From: Paenibacillus_V sp046244365
GTDB taxonomy: Bacteria > Bacillota > Bacilli > Paenibacillales > NBRC-103111
Direction: 5' to 3'
Length of the DNA stretch: 64,000 nt
NCBI RefSeq assembly: GCF_046244365.1
Contig: NZ_CP176395.1
Span: forward strand, 1,736,001-1,800,000
Under the pieces are notes generated by a model. It was not told where the DNA came from, did no database searches, and saw nothing but the letters and a program-made list of their open reading frames with translations. A program made the position numbers and the translations under genes. Of this stretch, positions 17,275 through 26,436 are shown in pieces (positions within the stretch are counted from its first letter, which is position 1; every line of letters begins with the position of its first letter).

Positions 17275-17945
17275 GCATGCACGCATCCCGGCCTACGCTC
17301 ATTCCTTCGCCCCACCATTTACGCATGCAAGCATCCTGGCCTACGTCATTCCTTCGTCCCGCGATCTGCGTATGCAAGCATCCCGGCCTACGCCCATTCC
17401 TTCGTCCCGCCATTTACGCATGCAAGCATCCCGGCCTAGGCCCATTCCTTCGCCCCGTCATCTGGCATGCAAGCATCCCGGCCTAGGCCCATTCCTTCGC
17501 CCCGTCATCTGCGCATGCAAGCATCCCGGCCTACGCCCATTCCTTCGTCCCGCCATTTACGCATGCAAGCATCCCGGCCTACGTCATTCCTTCGCCCCGC
17601 CATTTACGCATGCACGCATCCCGGCCTACGCCCATTCCTTCGCCCCGTCATCTGCGCATGCAAGCATCCCGGCCTACGCCCATTCCTTCGTCCCGCCATT
17701 TACGCATCCCGACTTACGCCCATTCCTTCGCCCTGTCATCTGCGTATGCAAGCATCCCGGCTACGCTCATTCCTTCGCCCCGCCATTTACGCATGCAAGC
17801 ATCCCGGCCTACGCCCACTCCTTCGTCCCGCCATCTGCGCATGCAAGCATCCCGGCCTACGCCCATTCCTTTGCCCCGTCATCTGCGCATGCACGCATCC
17901 CGGCCTACGCCCGTTTCTTGGTCCCGCCATCTGCGCATGCACGCA
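17275..17945 (+). repeat. 48-bp tandem repeat array, about 14 copies
   Basis: The unit begins GCATGCAAGCATCCCGGCCT and ends in CCATTTAC or CATCTGC, 48 bases in all. Fourteen copies plus a partial one can be counted. Two alternating 3' variants occur (TCCCGCCATTTAC and CCCCGTCATCTGC). Single-base deletions occur in several copies and copy 10 lacks about 10 bases. The whole unit is conserved, so this is a minisatellite rather than a CRISPR array. Confidence 0.9.
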
Positions 17946-18008
17946 GCTAATCCGGCATCCGGCCAGGCATTTCTCCACCGTCCCATCATCCAGCGCATCC
18001 GGGGTTCA

Positions 18009-18893
18009 TCACCCGCCCGCGTTCATTTTTTGGATAAAGCGTTTCGGCGTGCAGCCGTTAAAGCGTTTGAACATTTCGTAGAAATGGGCCATGTTCTCGA
18101 TGCCGATCGTTTCGGCAATCTCCGTGATCGTCAAGCTGCTGGTAAGCAGCAGCTGCTCCGCGCGGAATATCCGCTTCCGGTTGATGTATTCGGTAAACGT
18201 AAGCCCCATCGTTTTTTTGAAAAATTTGGAGAAATAAAAATAGCTCATATTAGCGAGCTTGCTGACCTGCTCCATGTCGATCTTTTCGCTCAAATGCCGC
18301 TCGACATGCTCCAGAATGGGCCGCAGGATAATCGCGCCTTCCGCATCGTTCGCTTGGAGAAGCTCCTTCTTATCCCCCCGCAGCAGCGCCAGCAAAATAT
18401 GCCGGATATAAATGCCGGCCGCGATCTCGTACCCTTTGTTCTTTTCCTCGATCTCGTCATGAACGCGCGTAATATAGCCGGCTACTTCTTCCCGGAGACG
18501 ATCGTCCTCCCGGAACATGTCGTTCAGCATTTCCAGCGGGTGGCGCACCTCCGAAAAATGCGGATAGTACATCATCATCGGAGGATCGAAATACGGCTGC
18601 AGGTCGACATGCAGCACGATGTAGACCAGGTCTTCGTCGCTTAGCTTGCCGCCGTAGTGGAGCTGGTTGGAGCCGAGCACCATGACGTCGCCCGGATGCA
18701 GCACGTATCGCCGATTGAGCGTGTTGATGCCGTGTACGCCGGATCGTATATAGAGAAATTCGACTTCTTTATGATAGTGCCATGTCGGGTTGGAAGGAAA
18801 ACAGGAGGTTACGCTGTGGGTAGCCGTAAACTCCTTCACTTTGATATAAAGAAGCGGGTTCTGATAATGGATGGGCTCTTCGAAAATATTCAT
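18009..18893 (-). CDS. AraC family transcriptional regulator with cupin sensor
   Basis: This 294-residue regulator has an N-terminal cupin fold (HYHKEVEFLYIRSGVHGIN; RYVLHPGDVMVLGSNQLH) and a C-terminal AraC double helix-turn-helix (MEQVSKLANMSYFYFSKFFKK; LTITEIAETIGIENMAHFYEMF). The ATG at 18893 follows a GGAG ribosome site and is preferred over the in-frame ATG at 18947. It is divergent from the paired Gfo/Idh/MocA dehydrogenase genes with 135 bases between the start codons and is their likely regulator. The 48-bp tandem array lies immediately downstream of it. Confidence 0.92.
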   Translation of the reverse strand: MNIFEEPIHYQNPLLYIKVKEFTATHSVTSCFPSNPTWHYHKEVEFLYIRSGVHGINTLNRRYVLHPGDVMVLGSNQLHYGGKLSDEDLVYIVLHVDLQPYFDPPMMMYYPHFSEVRHPLEMLNDMFREDDRLREEVAGYITRVHDEIEEKNKGYEIAAGIYIRHILLALLRGDKKELLQANDAEGAIILRPILEHVERHLSEKIDMEQVSKLANMSYFYFSKFFKKTMGLTFTEYINRKRIFRAEQLLLTSSLTITEIAETIGIENMAHFYEMFKRFNGCTPKRFIQKMNAGG

Positions 18894-19028
18894 CGCGGTT
18901 CGCTCCTGCACGGCCCTAGCCGGCAAATTTGGATAGTAATTCAGCAAAACCTGTCATACAATAACGCTGCTCCGGACGGTATGTTGAAGCTAGCACCATT
19001 ATACAACAATCCGAGAAGAGGGATAGAG

Positions 19029-20036
19029 ATGAAAGTAGCGATTGTCGGCTGCGGCGGACTGGGCAACGTTCACGCGGACTGCTACGCCAATATTCCCGGC
19101 GTTACGGTAGTCGGGGTATGCGACATTATTGAGGAGCAAGCGCAGAGGACGGCCGCCAAGGTGGGCGCCAAGGCGTACGTGTCCTTCCGCGAAATGCTGG
19201 AGCAGAGCGGCTGCGAAGTGGTGAGCGTCACGCTTCCAAGCTATATGCACAAAACGTTCGCGATCGAAGCGGCGGAGGCGGGCAAGCATGTCATCAGCGA
19301 AAAGCCGATCGCACTCAATCTGCAGGATGCCGAAGACATGATCGAGGCGTGCCGGCGCAACGGCGTCCGCTTGTTCGTCGGACATGTCGTCCGTTTCTTC
19401 CCTGAATATGCGCAGATCAAAAGGCAGATCGACGGCGGCTCGATCGGCAAGCTCGGCGTGGCGCACGCGAAGCGGGTGGGCGGCCATCCTGGCGATGTTC
19501 GCTCCTGGTACCTGGAAGAGGACAAGAGCGGCGGCGTCGTACTCGATCTGATGATTCACGATATCGATTTCATGCGCTGGGCGGGAGGCGAAGTCCGATC
19601 TGTGTTCGGGCTCCGCACGCAGAACGGTCAAATGGACTACGCAACGGCGACGCTCGTATTCGAAAGCGGAGCTGTCGCTAATCTGGAAGCGCATTGGGGA
19701 TATCCCGGACCGTTCATGACGGCAGCGGAATTTGCCGGAACGGGCGGCGTCGTCCGCTGCGACAGCTCGAAAGCCAAATCGCTGCAAATCCGCAAGCAGC
19801 AGACGTCGACAAGCGGCGGCCAATTCGTGGAGGTGCCGCAAAGCCCCGGCTACGAAAATCCGTATTTGCTGGAGCTCCGTCATTTCATCGACTGCATTCG
19901 CGACAACCGGGAGCCCGTCGTAACGGCCGAGGATGCGTATAAAGCGCTGGAAATCGCCTTGGCGGCAGTCGAATCCGCCCGGACCGGGAAAGCGGTCCTG
20001 ATCGGGCAAGACACGCGGGAGGTATCGCCATTATGA
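19029..20036 (+). CDS. Gfo/Idh/MocA family oxidoreductase, first of a coupled pair
   Basis: This 335-residue NAD(P)-dependent sugar or polyol dehydrogenase has a Rossmann motif at the N terminus (VAIVGCGGLGNVHADCY). The family signature EKPIALNLQDAEDMI is near residue 95, and the substrate domain carries DLMIHDIDFMRWAGG with the catalytic-region His-Asp. The ATG at 19029 follows GAGAAGAGGGA. It overlaps the next gene by four bases (ATGA), so translation is coupled and the two enzymes are probably used together, either in successive steps or as a heteromer. Typical substrates are inositols, glucose-derived sugars or their keto derivatives; which one applies is unknown. Confidence 0.92.
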   Translation: MKVAIVGCGGLGNVHADCYANIPGVTVVGVCDIIEEQAQRTAAKVGAKAYVSFREMLEQSGCEVVSVTLPSYMHKTFAIEAAEAGKHVISEKPIALNLQDAEDMIEACRRNGVRLFVGHVVRFFPEYAQIKRQIDGGSIGKLGVAHAKRVGGHPGDVRSWYLEEDKSGGVVLDLMIHDIDFMRWAGGEVRSVFGLRTQNGQMDYATATLVFESGAVANLEAHWGYPGPFMTAAEFAGTGGVVRCDSSKAKSLQIRKQQTSTSGGQFVEVPQSPGYENPYLLELRHFIDCIRDNREPVVTAEDAYKALEIALAAVESARTGKAVLIGQDTREVSPL

Positions 20037-21019
20037 AAACATTGAAGGTTGCCATGATCAGCTTCGCTCACGGTCACGCTCATTCGTACGTTCACTCGCT
20101 TCTGGCACTGCCTGAAGTGGAAATCGTCGGTATCGCCGATGAGGAGAAAAGCCGGGTGGAGGCTGTAGTAAACAAGCACGGAATCCGCTATTACGAGGAC
20201 TACCGCGAATTGCTGAAGACGGATGCCGACGCCGTGGTCATTTGCTCGGAGAACGTCAAGCACGCCGAGCACGTTATCGCTTCCGCTCAAGCGGGCAAGC
20301 ACGTGATGTGCGAAAAGCCGCTCGGCGTCTCGGTGGCCGAGATGGAGCGGATGATCGAAGCTTGCGATTCGAACGGCGTACAGCTGATGACGGCGTTTCC
20401 GTGCCGCTACCTGGCCTCGGTAGTGAATGCGAAGAAAGCGGTCGAAAGCGGTGAAATCGGCGATATCGTTGCGATCAAGGGGACGAACCGCGGTTCGATG
20501 CCGGGCGGCTGGTTTACGGAGCCGAGCCTGTCCGGAGGGGGAGCGCTGCTGGATCATACCGTTCACGTAATGGATTTGATGAACTGGTTCACCGGCTCGA
20601 AGGTGACCGACGTATACGCCTACGCCGCGACGTTGTTCCATGAGGGGCTTAAAGTGGACGATGCCGGCATGATTCATGTCAAATTCGCGAACGGCGCGTT
20701 CGGGGTGCTCGATACGAGCTGGTCGAGACCGAAGTCGTTCCCGACATGGGGCGACGTGACGATGGAGATTATCGGCACGAAGGGCCAGATGTCGGTCGAC
20801 GCCTTCGCGCAGAGCAACGAGCTCTACAGCGACGCGACAGGGAAAGGCGTATGGAGCTTCTGGGGCGACGGGATGGACGAGTACATGGTGAAAGCGTTCG
20901 TTACGGCGCTGCTCTCGGGAGAACCGGTACCGATCTCGGGAACGGACGGCTTGCGTTCGGCCGAAGTTGCGCTTGCCGGCTATCAGTCGGTCAAGCAGGG
21001 ACAGTCGGTTTCGATATAA
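20033..21019 (+). CDS. Gfo/Idh/MocA family oxidoreductase, second of a coupled pair
   Basis: This 328-residue paralog of the preceding enzyme has an atypical N-terminal stretch (VAMISFAHGHAHSYVHSLLALPE) in which the usual GxGxxG is replaced by SFAHGHAH. That pattern occurs in a subgroup of Gfo/Idh/MocA proteins. The EKPLGVSVAEMERMI signature is present, as is DHTVHVMDLMNWFTG. The altered nucleotide motif may mean different cofactor handling. The start codon overlaps the upstream stop (ATGA). A strong hairpin follows the stop codon. Confidence 0.9.
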   Translation: MKTLKVAMISFAHGHAHSYVHSLLALPEVEIVGIADEEKSRVEAVVNKHGIRYYEDYRELLKTDADAVVICSENVKHAEHVIASAQAGKHVMCEKPLGVSVAEMERMIEACDSNGVQLMTAFPCRYLASVVNAKKAVESGEIGDIVAIKGTNRGSMPGGWFTEPSLSGGGALLDHTVHVMDLMNWFTGSKVTDVYAYAATLFHEGLKVDDAGMIHVKFANGAFGVLDTSWSRPKSFPTWGDVTMEIIGTKGQMSVDAFAQSNELYSDATGKGVWSFWGDGMDEYMVKAFVTALLSGEPVPISGTDGLRSAEVALAGYQSVKQGQSVSI

Positions 21020-21033
21020 ACAGCTTGCCAAAA

Positions 21034-21077
21034 AAAGCAGAGATTGCCGGCATTATTTGCCGGTCAATCTCTGCTTC
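21034..21077. terminator. Bidirectional terminator overlapping the deacetylase 3' end
   Basis: AGCAGAGATTGCCGG (21036-21050) pairs with CCGGTCAATCTCTGCT (about 21060-21075) with one bulge. On the minus strand it is followed by TTTTTTT. The deacetylase stop codon (21053-21055) lies in the loop, so this terminator is embedded in the end of the gene. Confidence 0.85.
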
Positions 21078-22156
21078 CATGTTTTTAGGGATTCTTCGCC
21101 GTTGACGAAGATGCGCTTCAATTGAAATTTGGGCTGCGACGCATCCGTGCGGCCTTGTTGGATCGTGAAGGCGTAACGGAAGCGATTGTCCTCAAGGATA
21201 CGTAACGTATCGCGATTGAACTCCCCATACGGATAGCAGAAGACGACTGCCGTTCCTCCCAGCTGCTCCTCGATTTGCTTGCGCGCCTCGGTGATCTCGC
21301 TCGCCTGTTCCTCCGCCGTCAATCTCGGCAAATGCGGGTGGGTCATGCCGTGGGGCTGAATGTCCCAGCCCGCTTCCTTCATTTCCTTGGCTTGCTCCCA
21401 GTTGACGTACCAATCCTGCCCGATCATGCCGGGCGACATGAACATCGTGGCGGGAAAGCCGTATTTTTTCATAATCGGCATTGCGTTCTTATAATTGTCG
21501 GCATAACCGTCGTCGAAAGTCAGGAGCACCGGTTTGTCCGGGGGCTCCAAGCCGCCCTCGAGAATCAAGAAGAAGTCGTCCAGCGTAAGCGGCTCGAAGC
21601 CGTTCTCCGCGAGGAAAGCCATCTGCTCATCGAGCTTCTCCGGCGTGATGGCGACGATGTTGCCGGGATCATAGTCCACGCTGTGATAGTTGAGCACCGG
21701 AATGGATACGGTGCGTCCTTTGTATGTGGCCGCCGTGACGGTGACCGGCTTTTTGACGGCCGCTGCCAGCGGCGCAACCTTGGCGGCAGCCTCCGCTGCG
21801 CTCGGCTGCTCTGCAGGCGGCGCTTCGAGCTCCGCCGGTGCGGCCGCGGCTATGGCACTCGCGTCCGTAACCGCGGCCGCGTCTTCGGCGGGGCCGCTTG
21901 CGCCGCCGCCGTCTGCCGAATCGCCGCCCGAAGCAGCGTCGGCGCCGGATTGCGCATCCGGAAGGCGCGGTACGGCATCGTCAGCCGGGCTCCGGCGCGC
22001 CGTGAAATAAACGCCGGTCCCGAATTCCACGGGAACGGAACTTAAGGCAATGCCTTCTCCGGCAGCGGGCGCTTTCTCGAATGCAGCGTGCGAAACGGCA
22101 AGCATGCCCAGCAGCAGCGCCGCAAGCATGGAGCCGAATACGAACCTTTCCTTCAT
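21053..22156 (-). CDS. Polysaccharide deacetylase (NodB domain), secreted or membrane-anchored
   Basis: This 367-residue protein has an N-terminal hydrophobic segment (MLAALLLGMLAVSHAAF) serving as signal peptide or anchor. A low-complexity Ala/Pro/Glu linker (about residues 45-125) and a NodB homology domain follow. The catalytic motifs are present: LTFDDGYADN (metal-binding Asp pair), QPHGMTHPHL (His motif) and FCYPYGEFN. It should remove N- or O-acetyl groups from peptidoglycan or an extracellular polysaccharide. ATG 22156 is chosen because AAGGG lies 8 bases upstream; GTG 22165 and ATG 22162 are also in frame. It is convergent with the dehydrogenase pair. Confidence 0.9.
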   Translation of the reverse strand: MKERFVFGSMLAALLLGMLAVSHAAFEKAPAAGEGIALSSVPVEFGTGVYFTARRSPADDAVPRLPDAQSGADAASGGDSADGGGASGPAEDAAAVTDASAIAAAAPAELEAPPAEQPSAAEAAAKVAPLAAAVKKPVTVTAATYKGRTVSIPVLNYHSVDYDPGNIVAITPEKLDEQMAFLAENGFEPLTLDDFFLILEGGLEPPDKPVLLTFDDGYADNYKNAMPIMKKYGFPATMFMSPGMIGQDWYVNWEQAKEMKEAGWDIQPHGMTHPHLPRLTAEEQASEITEARKQIEEQLGGTAVVFCYPYGEFNRDTLRILEDNRFRYAFTIQQGRTDASQPKFQLKRIFVNGEESLKTWKQRLTGK

Positions 22157-22318
22157 CACCATCACCCTTATCGTTAGCGTATGCTTACAATTAGCTTGCC
22201 CACAGGAAAGCGTTCGGGATGTGTTTGATCGATGATGTCCATTGTGAAATGCCGTTCGTTCTCGCTATTCGGAATGGCTAGCGGAGCCGCTGCAAGCGAT
22301 TGCCCGGATCAACGGGCA

Positions 22319-23026
22319 TTATGTACCTGACGGCGAATCGCCGATAACGTGCGCGAAATCGCCCAGCTCGGCGGCGCCGCGTGCGGTCAGCTTATACGTG
22401 CCGCGTTCCACGCGCTCGAACCAACCGTAATAATTATCCTGCAGCATGGTCGTCGCCTTCGGATTGGCGGTCTGCTCTCTCAGCTGGCGCGTGCTGAGCG
22501 GTCCATGCGTCTTCAGCAGGTAAGCGAGCTGAAGCGATTTTTCCCGGTAAGCGGTTACGAGCTTTCGCCTGGTGCTGCCGCCTACGTTATAATCGCCGCT
22601 TCTTTCCTTGAACTCGCGCAGCAGCATGGCTGTTTTGAGAGCGCTTTTGCGCGGCGTATAAGGCGTCGGGTCGCACATCATGTCGACTCTCGGCTTCCGC
22701 GATTTGTAGAACCGGACGGTCATCAGGCCAAGCCCGAGCATGCGGGTCAGCCGCACGAGATCGTTCCAGCCAAGCCCATGCGGCGCACGGCCGTGATCCG
22801 GCATTTCCACCGCCATGTAGACATTCGGGGTATGGGCCAGCCTGTCGATCGCTTGAATGAGCAGCGGCAGGTTGAACGTCTTTTTCAGCTCGACGATAAC
22901 AGGAGGCTCCTCGCCGCGGACGGCCACGAGATCGCAGTTCTTCACTTCCCCGCGGACGGTGTAGCCCTGCTGCTCGAGAAACGTTTTGACCGGCATATAC
23001 AGATCGGTTTCATGTTGAATCGGCAC
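22319..23026 (-). CDS. DUF2161 family protein, PD-(D/E)XK nuclease-like fold
   Basis: This 235-residue protein belongs to the DUF2161 family, predicted to adopt a PD-(D/E)XK phosphodiesterase fold. The supporting motif is visible: CDLVAV (Asp), then PPVIVELKK with a Glu-x-Lys pair, as in nucleases of this superfamily. A winged-helix-like C-terminal half (TRRKLVTAYREKSLQLAYLL; STRQLREQTA) may bind DNA. The GTG at 23026 has AAAGGAG 8 bases upstream and is preferred over TTG 23056. Its cellular role is not established. It is divergent from prkA. Confidence 0.8.
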   Translation of the reverse strand: MPIQHETDLYMPVKTFLEQQGYTVRGEVKNCDLVAVRGEEPPVIVELKKTFNLPLLIQAIDRLAHTPNVYMAVEMPDHGRAPHGLGWNDLVRLTRMLGLGLMTVRFYKSRKPRVDMMCDPTPYTPRKSALKTAMLLREFKERSGDYNVGGSTRRKLVTAYREKSLQLAYLLKTHGPLSTRQLREQTANPKATTMLQDNYYGWFERVERGTYKLTARGAAELGDFAHVIGDSPSGT

Positions 23027-23392
23027 GGTCGGCGCTCCTTTGTCATCTTCTATCAAAAGCTACCGTTTGAATGACTTCATTATAGCATATTGCGCGGAAA
23101 ATGAAACAATTTGTATCAAAAAATCGAGCCAAGCAACAGTAAAATGCCGTCCATGTCATTTTTATGCCGGATCTTACGGACACATGTCACAATTCATTAA
23201 TTACCACTAAGAGAACATTTATGTTATACCCGATAGGAATACTTTTTTTGGTCTGCCGTAAAAATCCGTAAACTTATCCTTCGAGCCTGCATAGGTATTT
23301 AATACGCTTCTTATTTCGTTCACCTTGGAAGGACATCCGGAGGATGCTTCATGACACGCAAAGGGGACACGAGCAGATGGGAGGAGGCAACC
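23027..23392. other. Intergenic region between DUF2161 and prkA
   Basis: This 366-base divergent region is AT-rich around 23070-23290 and must hold promoters for both genes. I cannot name a convincing promoter; no coding or structured RNA element is evident. Confidence 0.5.
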
Positions 23393-25288
23393 ATGGACAT
23401 ATTCAAACGCATTTCCGAGCATAGGGCGGAAAACGAACGGTTGGCATGGAGCGGAACGTTCAGGCAGTATATCGAAAAGGTTCGGCAGCAGCCAGAGCTC
23501 GCCATGACCGCGCATGCGCGTGTCTACCGGATGATCGCGTCGAACGGTGTCACGGAGGAGAACGGACATGTGACCTATTCGTTTTTCGAGAACGATATAT
23601 TCGGACTCGACCGTACGCTGGAGAAGCTGGTAGAGGAATATTTCCATTCCGCCGCTAGAAGATTGGACGTCCGCAAACGGATCCTGCTGCTGATGGGACC
23701 GGTGAGCGGAGGCAAGTCGACGATCGTCACGCTGCTCAAACGGGGACTGGAGCGCTTTTCGCGTATGGAGGAAGGCGCGGTGTTTGCCATCAAAGGCTGT
23801 CCGATGCACGAAGAGCCGCTGCACCTTATTCCCCAGGAGCTGCGCGCCGACGTGGAGCAAGAACTTGGCGTCAAAATCGAAGGCTCGCTCTGTCCGTCCT
23901 GCCAGATGCGGCTGAAAACCGAGTATGAAGGCCAGATCGAGAACGTAATGGTCGAGCGTGTCGTTCTGTCCGAGGAAACCCGTACCGGTATCGGAACGTT
24001 CAGTCCGTCCGACCCGAAATCGCAGGATATCGCCGATTTGACGGGAAGCATCGACTTTTCGACCATTACGGAGTTCGGCTCGGAATCCGATCCGCGCGCC
24101 TACCGGTTCGACGGGGAACTGAACAAAGCCAATCGCGGCATCATGGAATTCCAGGAAATGCTCAAATGCGACGAGAAGTTTTTGTGGAACCTGCTGTCGC
24201 TTACGCAGGAGGGCAATTTCAAGGCGGGACGGTTCGCGCTTATTTCCGCTGACGAGTTGATCGTGGCGCATACGAACGAATCCGAGTACAAAGCGTTCAT
24301 TGCCAACAAGAAGAACGAAGCGCTGCAGTCGAGGATGATCGTCATGCCGGTTCCTTACAACCTGAAGGTGTCGAAGGAGGAAAAAATATACCACAAGCTC
24401 ATCGGCCAGAGCGACATGAGCCATATTCATATCGCCCCGCACAGCCTGCGCGCGGCGGCTATTTTCTCCATACTTACCCGCTTGAAGGAAACGAAGAAAC
24501 AAGGCATGGATCTGGTCAAAAAAATGCGCATGTACGACGGCGAAGCGATTGAGGGTTACAAGGAAGCGGATCTGAAGGAAATGCAGAACGAATATATGGA
24601 GGAAGGGATGACGGGCATCGATCCCCGCTACGTCATCAACCGGATTTCGAGCGCGCTCATCCGTCACGACGTCAGCTGCATCAACGCTCTGGATGTGCTT
24701 CGTGCGATCAAGGACGGACTCGACCAGCATCCTTCGATCACGAAGGATGAGCGGGAGCGCTACTTGAACTTCATTTCGACGGCGCGCAAGGAGTACGACG
24801 AGCTGGCGAAGAAGGAAATCCAGAAGGCGTTCGTTTATTCCTTCGAGGAGTCGGCGAAGACGCTGTTCGAAAACTACCTCGACAACATCGAAGCGTACTG
24901 CAACTGGGGTAAGCTGAAGGATCCGCTGACCGGAGAGACGATGGACCCGGACGAAAGGCTGATGCGGTCGATCGAGGAGCAGATCGGCATTTCCGAGAAC
25001 GCGAAGAAGGCGTTCCGCGAAGAAATTTTGATCCGGATGTCGACGTATTCGCGCAAAGGGAAGAAGTTCGACTACAACACGCATGAGCGGCTGCGCGAAG
25101 CGATCGAGAAGAAGCTGTTTACGGACCTGAAGGATATCGTCAAAATTACGACCTCGACGAAAACGCCGGACGAAATGCAGCTGAAGCGGATCAACGAAGT
25201 AACCGCAAGGCTGATCGACCATAACGGCTATTGCCCGGTATGCGCCAACGAATTGCTGAAGTATGTGGGAAGCTTGCTGAACAGATAG
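23393..25288 (+). CDS. prkA: PrkA serine protein kinase
   Basis: This 631-residue protein matches PrkA of Bacillus in length and order. It has an N-terminal AAA+ ATPase domain with P-loop GPVSGGKST (residues 102-110), a Walker B-like region and a zinc-binding-like CPSCQMR segment. The C-terminal kinase-like domain ends in CPVCANELLKYVGSL. PrkA is a sporulation- and stress-associated ATPase/kinase. The ATG at 23393 follows GGGAGGAGG. In many Bacilli prkA is followed by yhbH and sometimes spoVR; neither is here, because a terminator and an unrelated AraC gene follow. Its immediate partners must be elsewhere. Confidence 0.95.
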   Translation: MDIFKRISEHRAENERLAWSGTFRQYIEKVRQQPELAMTAHARVYRMIASNGVTEENGHVTYSFFENDIFGLDRTLEKLVEEYFHSAARRLDVRKRILLLMGPVSGGKSTIVTLLKRGLERFSRMEEGAVFAIKGCPMHEEPLHLIPQELRADVEQELGVKIEGSLCPSCQMRLKTEYEGQIENVMVERVVLSEETRTGIGTFSPSDPKSQDIADLTGSIDFSTITEFGSESDPRAYRFDGELNKANRGIMEFQEMLKCDEKFLWNLLSLTQEGNFKAGRFALISADELIVAHTNESEYKAFIANKKNEALQSRMIVMPVPYNLKVSKEEKIYHKLIGQSDMSHIHIAPHSLRAAAIFSILTRLKETKKQGMDLVKKMRMYDGEAIEGYKEADLKEMQNEYMEEGMTGIDPRYVINRISSALIRHDVSCINALDVLRAIKDGLDQHPSITKDERERYLNFISTARKEYDELAKKEIQKAFVYSFEESAKTLFENYLDNIEAYCNWGKLKDPLTGETMDPDERLMRSIEEQIGISENAKKAFREEILIRMSTYSRKGKKFDYNTHERLREAIEKKLFTDLKDIVKITTSTKTPDEMQLKRINEVTARLIDHNGYCPVCANELLKYVGSLLNR

Positions 25289-25376
25289 TAACAGGCGCTG
25301 CAGGAAGAACACGCCCGGTTGCGGGGGAAATGCATGGCTTGGCAAGGCATGTGAATGACGAACGGAGAAGTATGCG

Positions 25377-25404
25377 CCACCAACCTTTCGGTTGGTGGTT
25401 TTTT
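25377..25404 (+). terminator. Strong terminator after prkA
   Basis: CCACCAACC pairs perfectly with GGTTGGTGG across a TTTC loop, followed by six T. Confidence 0.93.
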
Positions 25405-25479
25405 GCCGTTGTTTCGAAGCCCCGCAAAGGAACGGAATCCTGATTCAATCGCAGCTTGCAGGGTGACCGAGTCATCCGT

Positions 25480-26373
25480 TCAGAACGATTTGCGGCTCGA
25501 CGTCAGCCGCGCTTGTACGGTACGGGCGTAGTCGGTCGGCGTCATGTCCGTCGCTTTTTTGAAATCGGTGGAGAAATAATGGACGGTGCTGTAGCCGAGC
25601 CGTTCGGCGATTTCCGTTATGTTGTGCGACTCCTCGCGGATGAACGCTTTTGCCCGTTCGATTTTGAGATGCTTCCAAAATTCCAGACAGCTGCGGCCGG
25701 TTTTCTTTTTGAAAAGCGTTTTGAGCTGCGTTTTGCCGATCGAGAACATTTTGCATAGCTCGTCCAGCGTATGGTTTGCCGCTATATTCTCCTCCATGAA
25801 GCTGATGATGCTTTGGGCAAGATCGGCTTCGGTATTTTCGCGCATGGCGGAAGAAGGCTTGGCGTCCCCTTGGCTATCGCTGCTTACGGCGTTTTTGCAG
25901 ATCAAGCGGATCAAGAAGATTTCGAGGTAGTTTTTGATCAGCTGTTCGCCCCCGAAGGGGCCGTCCTCGCGTCCGGTCAAGTACGGGATAAACCATTTGA
26001 TGGGCGGATCGAACGCCTCCATCCCCTCCCGCACCATCTCCGCCAGAATGAGCCTGTCGCTTTCATCGAGCCGAAACCGCTTATTTTCGAAAAGCGTCAT
26101 GCACGGAGAGCGGCTATCGAAGGACAGGATGATCAAATTCGTGGCTTCCCGCGAGTTCGCTCCCCCCCTGTGGAACAAATTCGGCTTATAGAAAAACACC
26201 TCGCCCTGCGTCAGCCGGTACTCCCCGAAATCCGTATAAATATGCATTTCGCCTTTATCTACATAGATGAACTCCCAGAAATCGTGCTTCTCGCCCGTCG
26301 AGTAAAAGTTACGGGATAACTCGAAATAGTGGAACGTATACAGATTGTCGATCGTGAGGTCGCTGCGAAGCAC
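25480..26373 (-). CDS. AraC family transcriptional regulator with cupin sensor
   Basis: This 297-residue regulator has an N-terminal cupin domain (HDFWEFIYVDKGEMHIYTD; TQGEVFFYKPNLFHRGG). The C-terminal AraC helix-turn-helix pair is complete (TLDELCKMFSIGKTQLKTLFKK; HNITEIAERLGYSTVHYFSTDFKK). The GTG at 26373 is the only likely start, with a weak A-rich ribosome site. It has no obvious target gene: the upstream neighbour is a repeat-rich spacer and the downstream gene is prkA, convergent with it. It may regulate a distant gene. Confidence 0.88.
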   Translation of the reverse strand: MLRSDLTIDNLYTFHYFELSRNFYSTGEKHDFWEFIYVDKGEMHIYTDFGEYRLTQGEVFFYKPNLFHRGGANSREATNLIILSFDSRSPCMTLFENKRFRLDESDRLILAEMVREGMEAFDPPIKWFIPYLTGREDGPFGGEQLIKNYLEIFLIRLICKNAVSSDSQGDAKPSSAMRENTEADLAQSIISFMEENIAANHTLDELCKMFSIGKTQLKTLFKKKTGRSCLEFWKHLKIERAKAFIREESHNITEIAERLGYSTVHYFSTDFKKATDMTPTDYARTVQARLTSSRKSF

Positions 26374-26436
26374 GTACTTTTTTCTGGCAGCGTAGATTCG
26401 TTAGTGTTAGGGAAGAGGATCGGCAGGGGCTGAAGC

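Larger units (their letters stand above)
16636..18008. other. Gene-free, repeat-rich spacer of 1.37 kb
   Basis: I see no credible gene between the flavoprotein stop codon and the 3' end of the AraC gene. The stretch holds a cytosine-free purine tract (16666-16823), palindromic repeats (16897-17095) and a 48-bp tandem array (17275-17945). Open frames crossing the array are disrupted by single-base indels between copies, so it is not coding. Confidence 0.8.

Noticed and set aside
17275..17945. CRISPR array
   Set aside because: The whole 48-base unit is conserved and there are no unique spacers; no cas genes are nearby.
17264..18644. Long plus-strand frames across the 48-bp array and into the AraC gene
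   Set aside because: They run through tandem repeats whose indels change the frame and then read antisense to a clear AraC gene, with no ribosome site.
23219..25345. Minus-strand frame of 708 codons opposite prkA
   Set aside because: It is antisense to a full-length conserved PrkA and has no recognisable domain.
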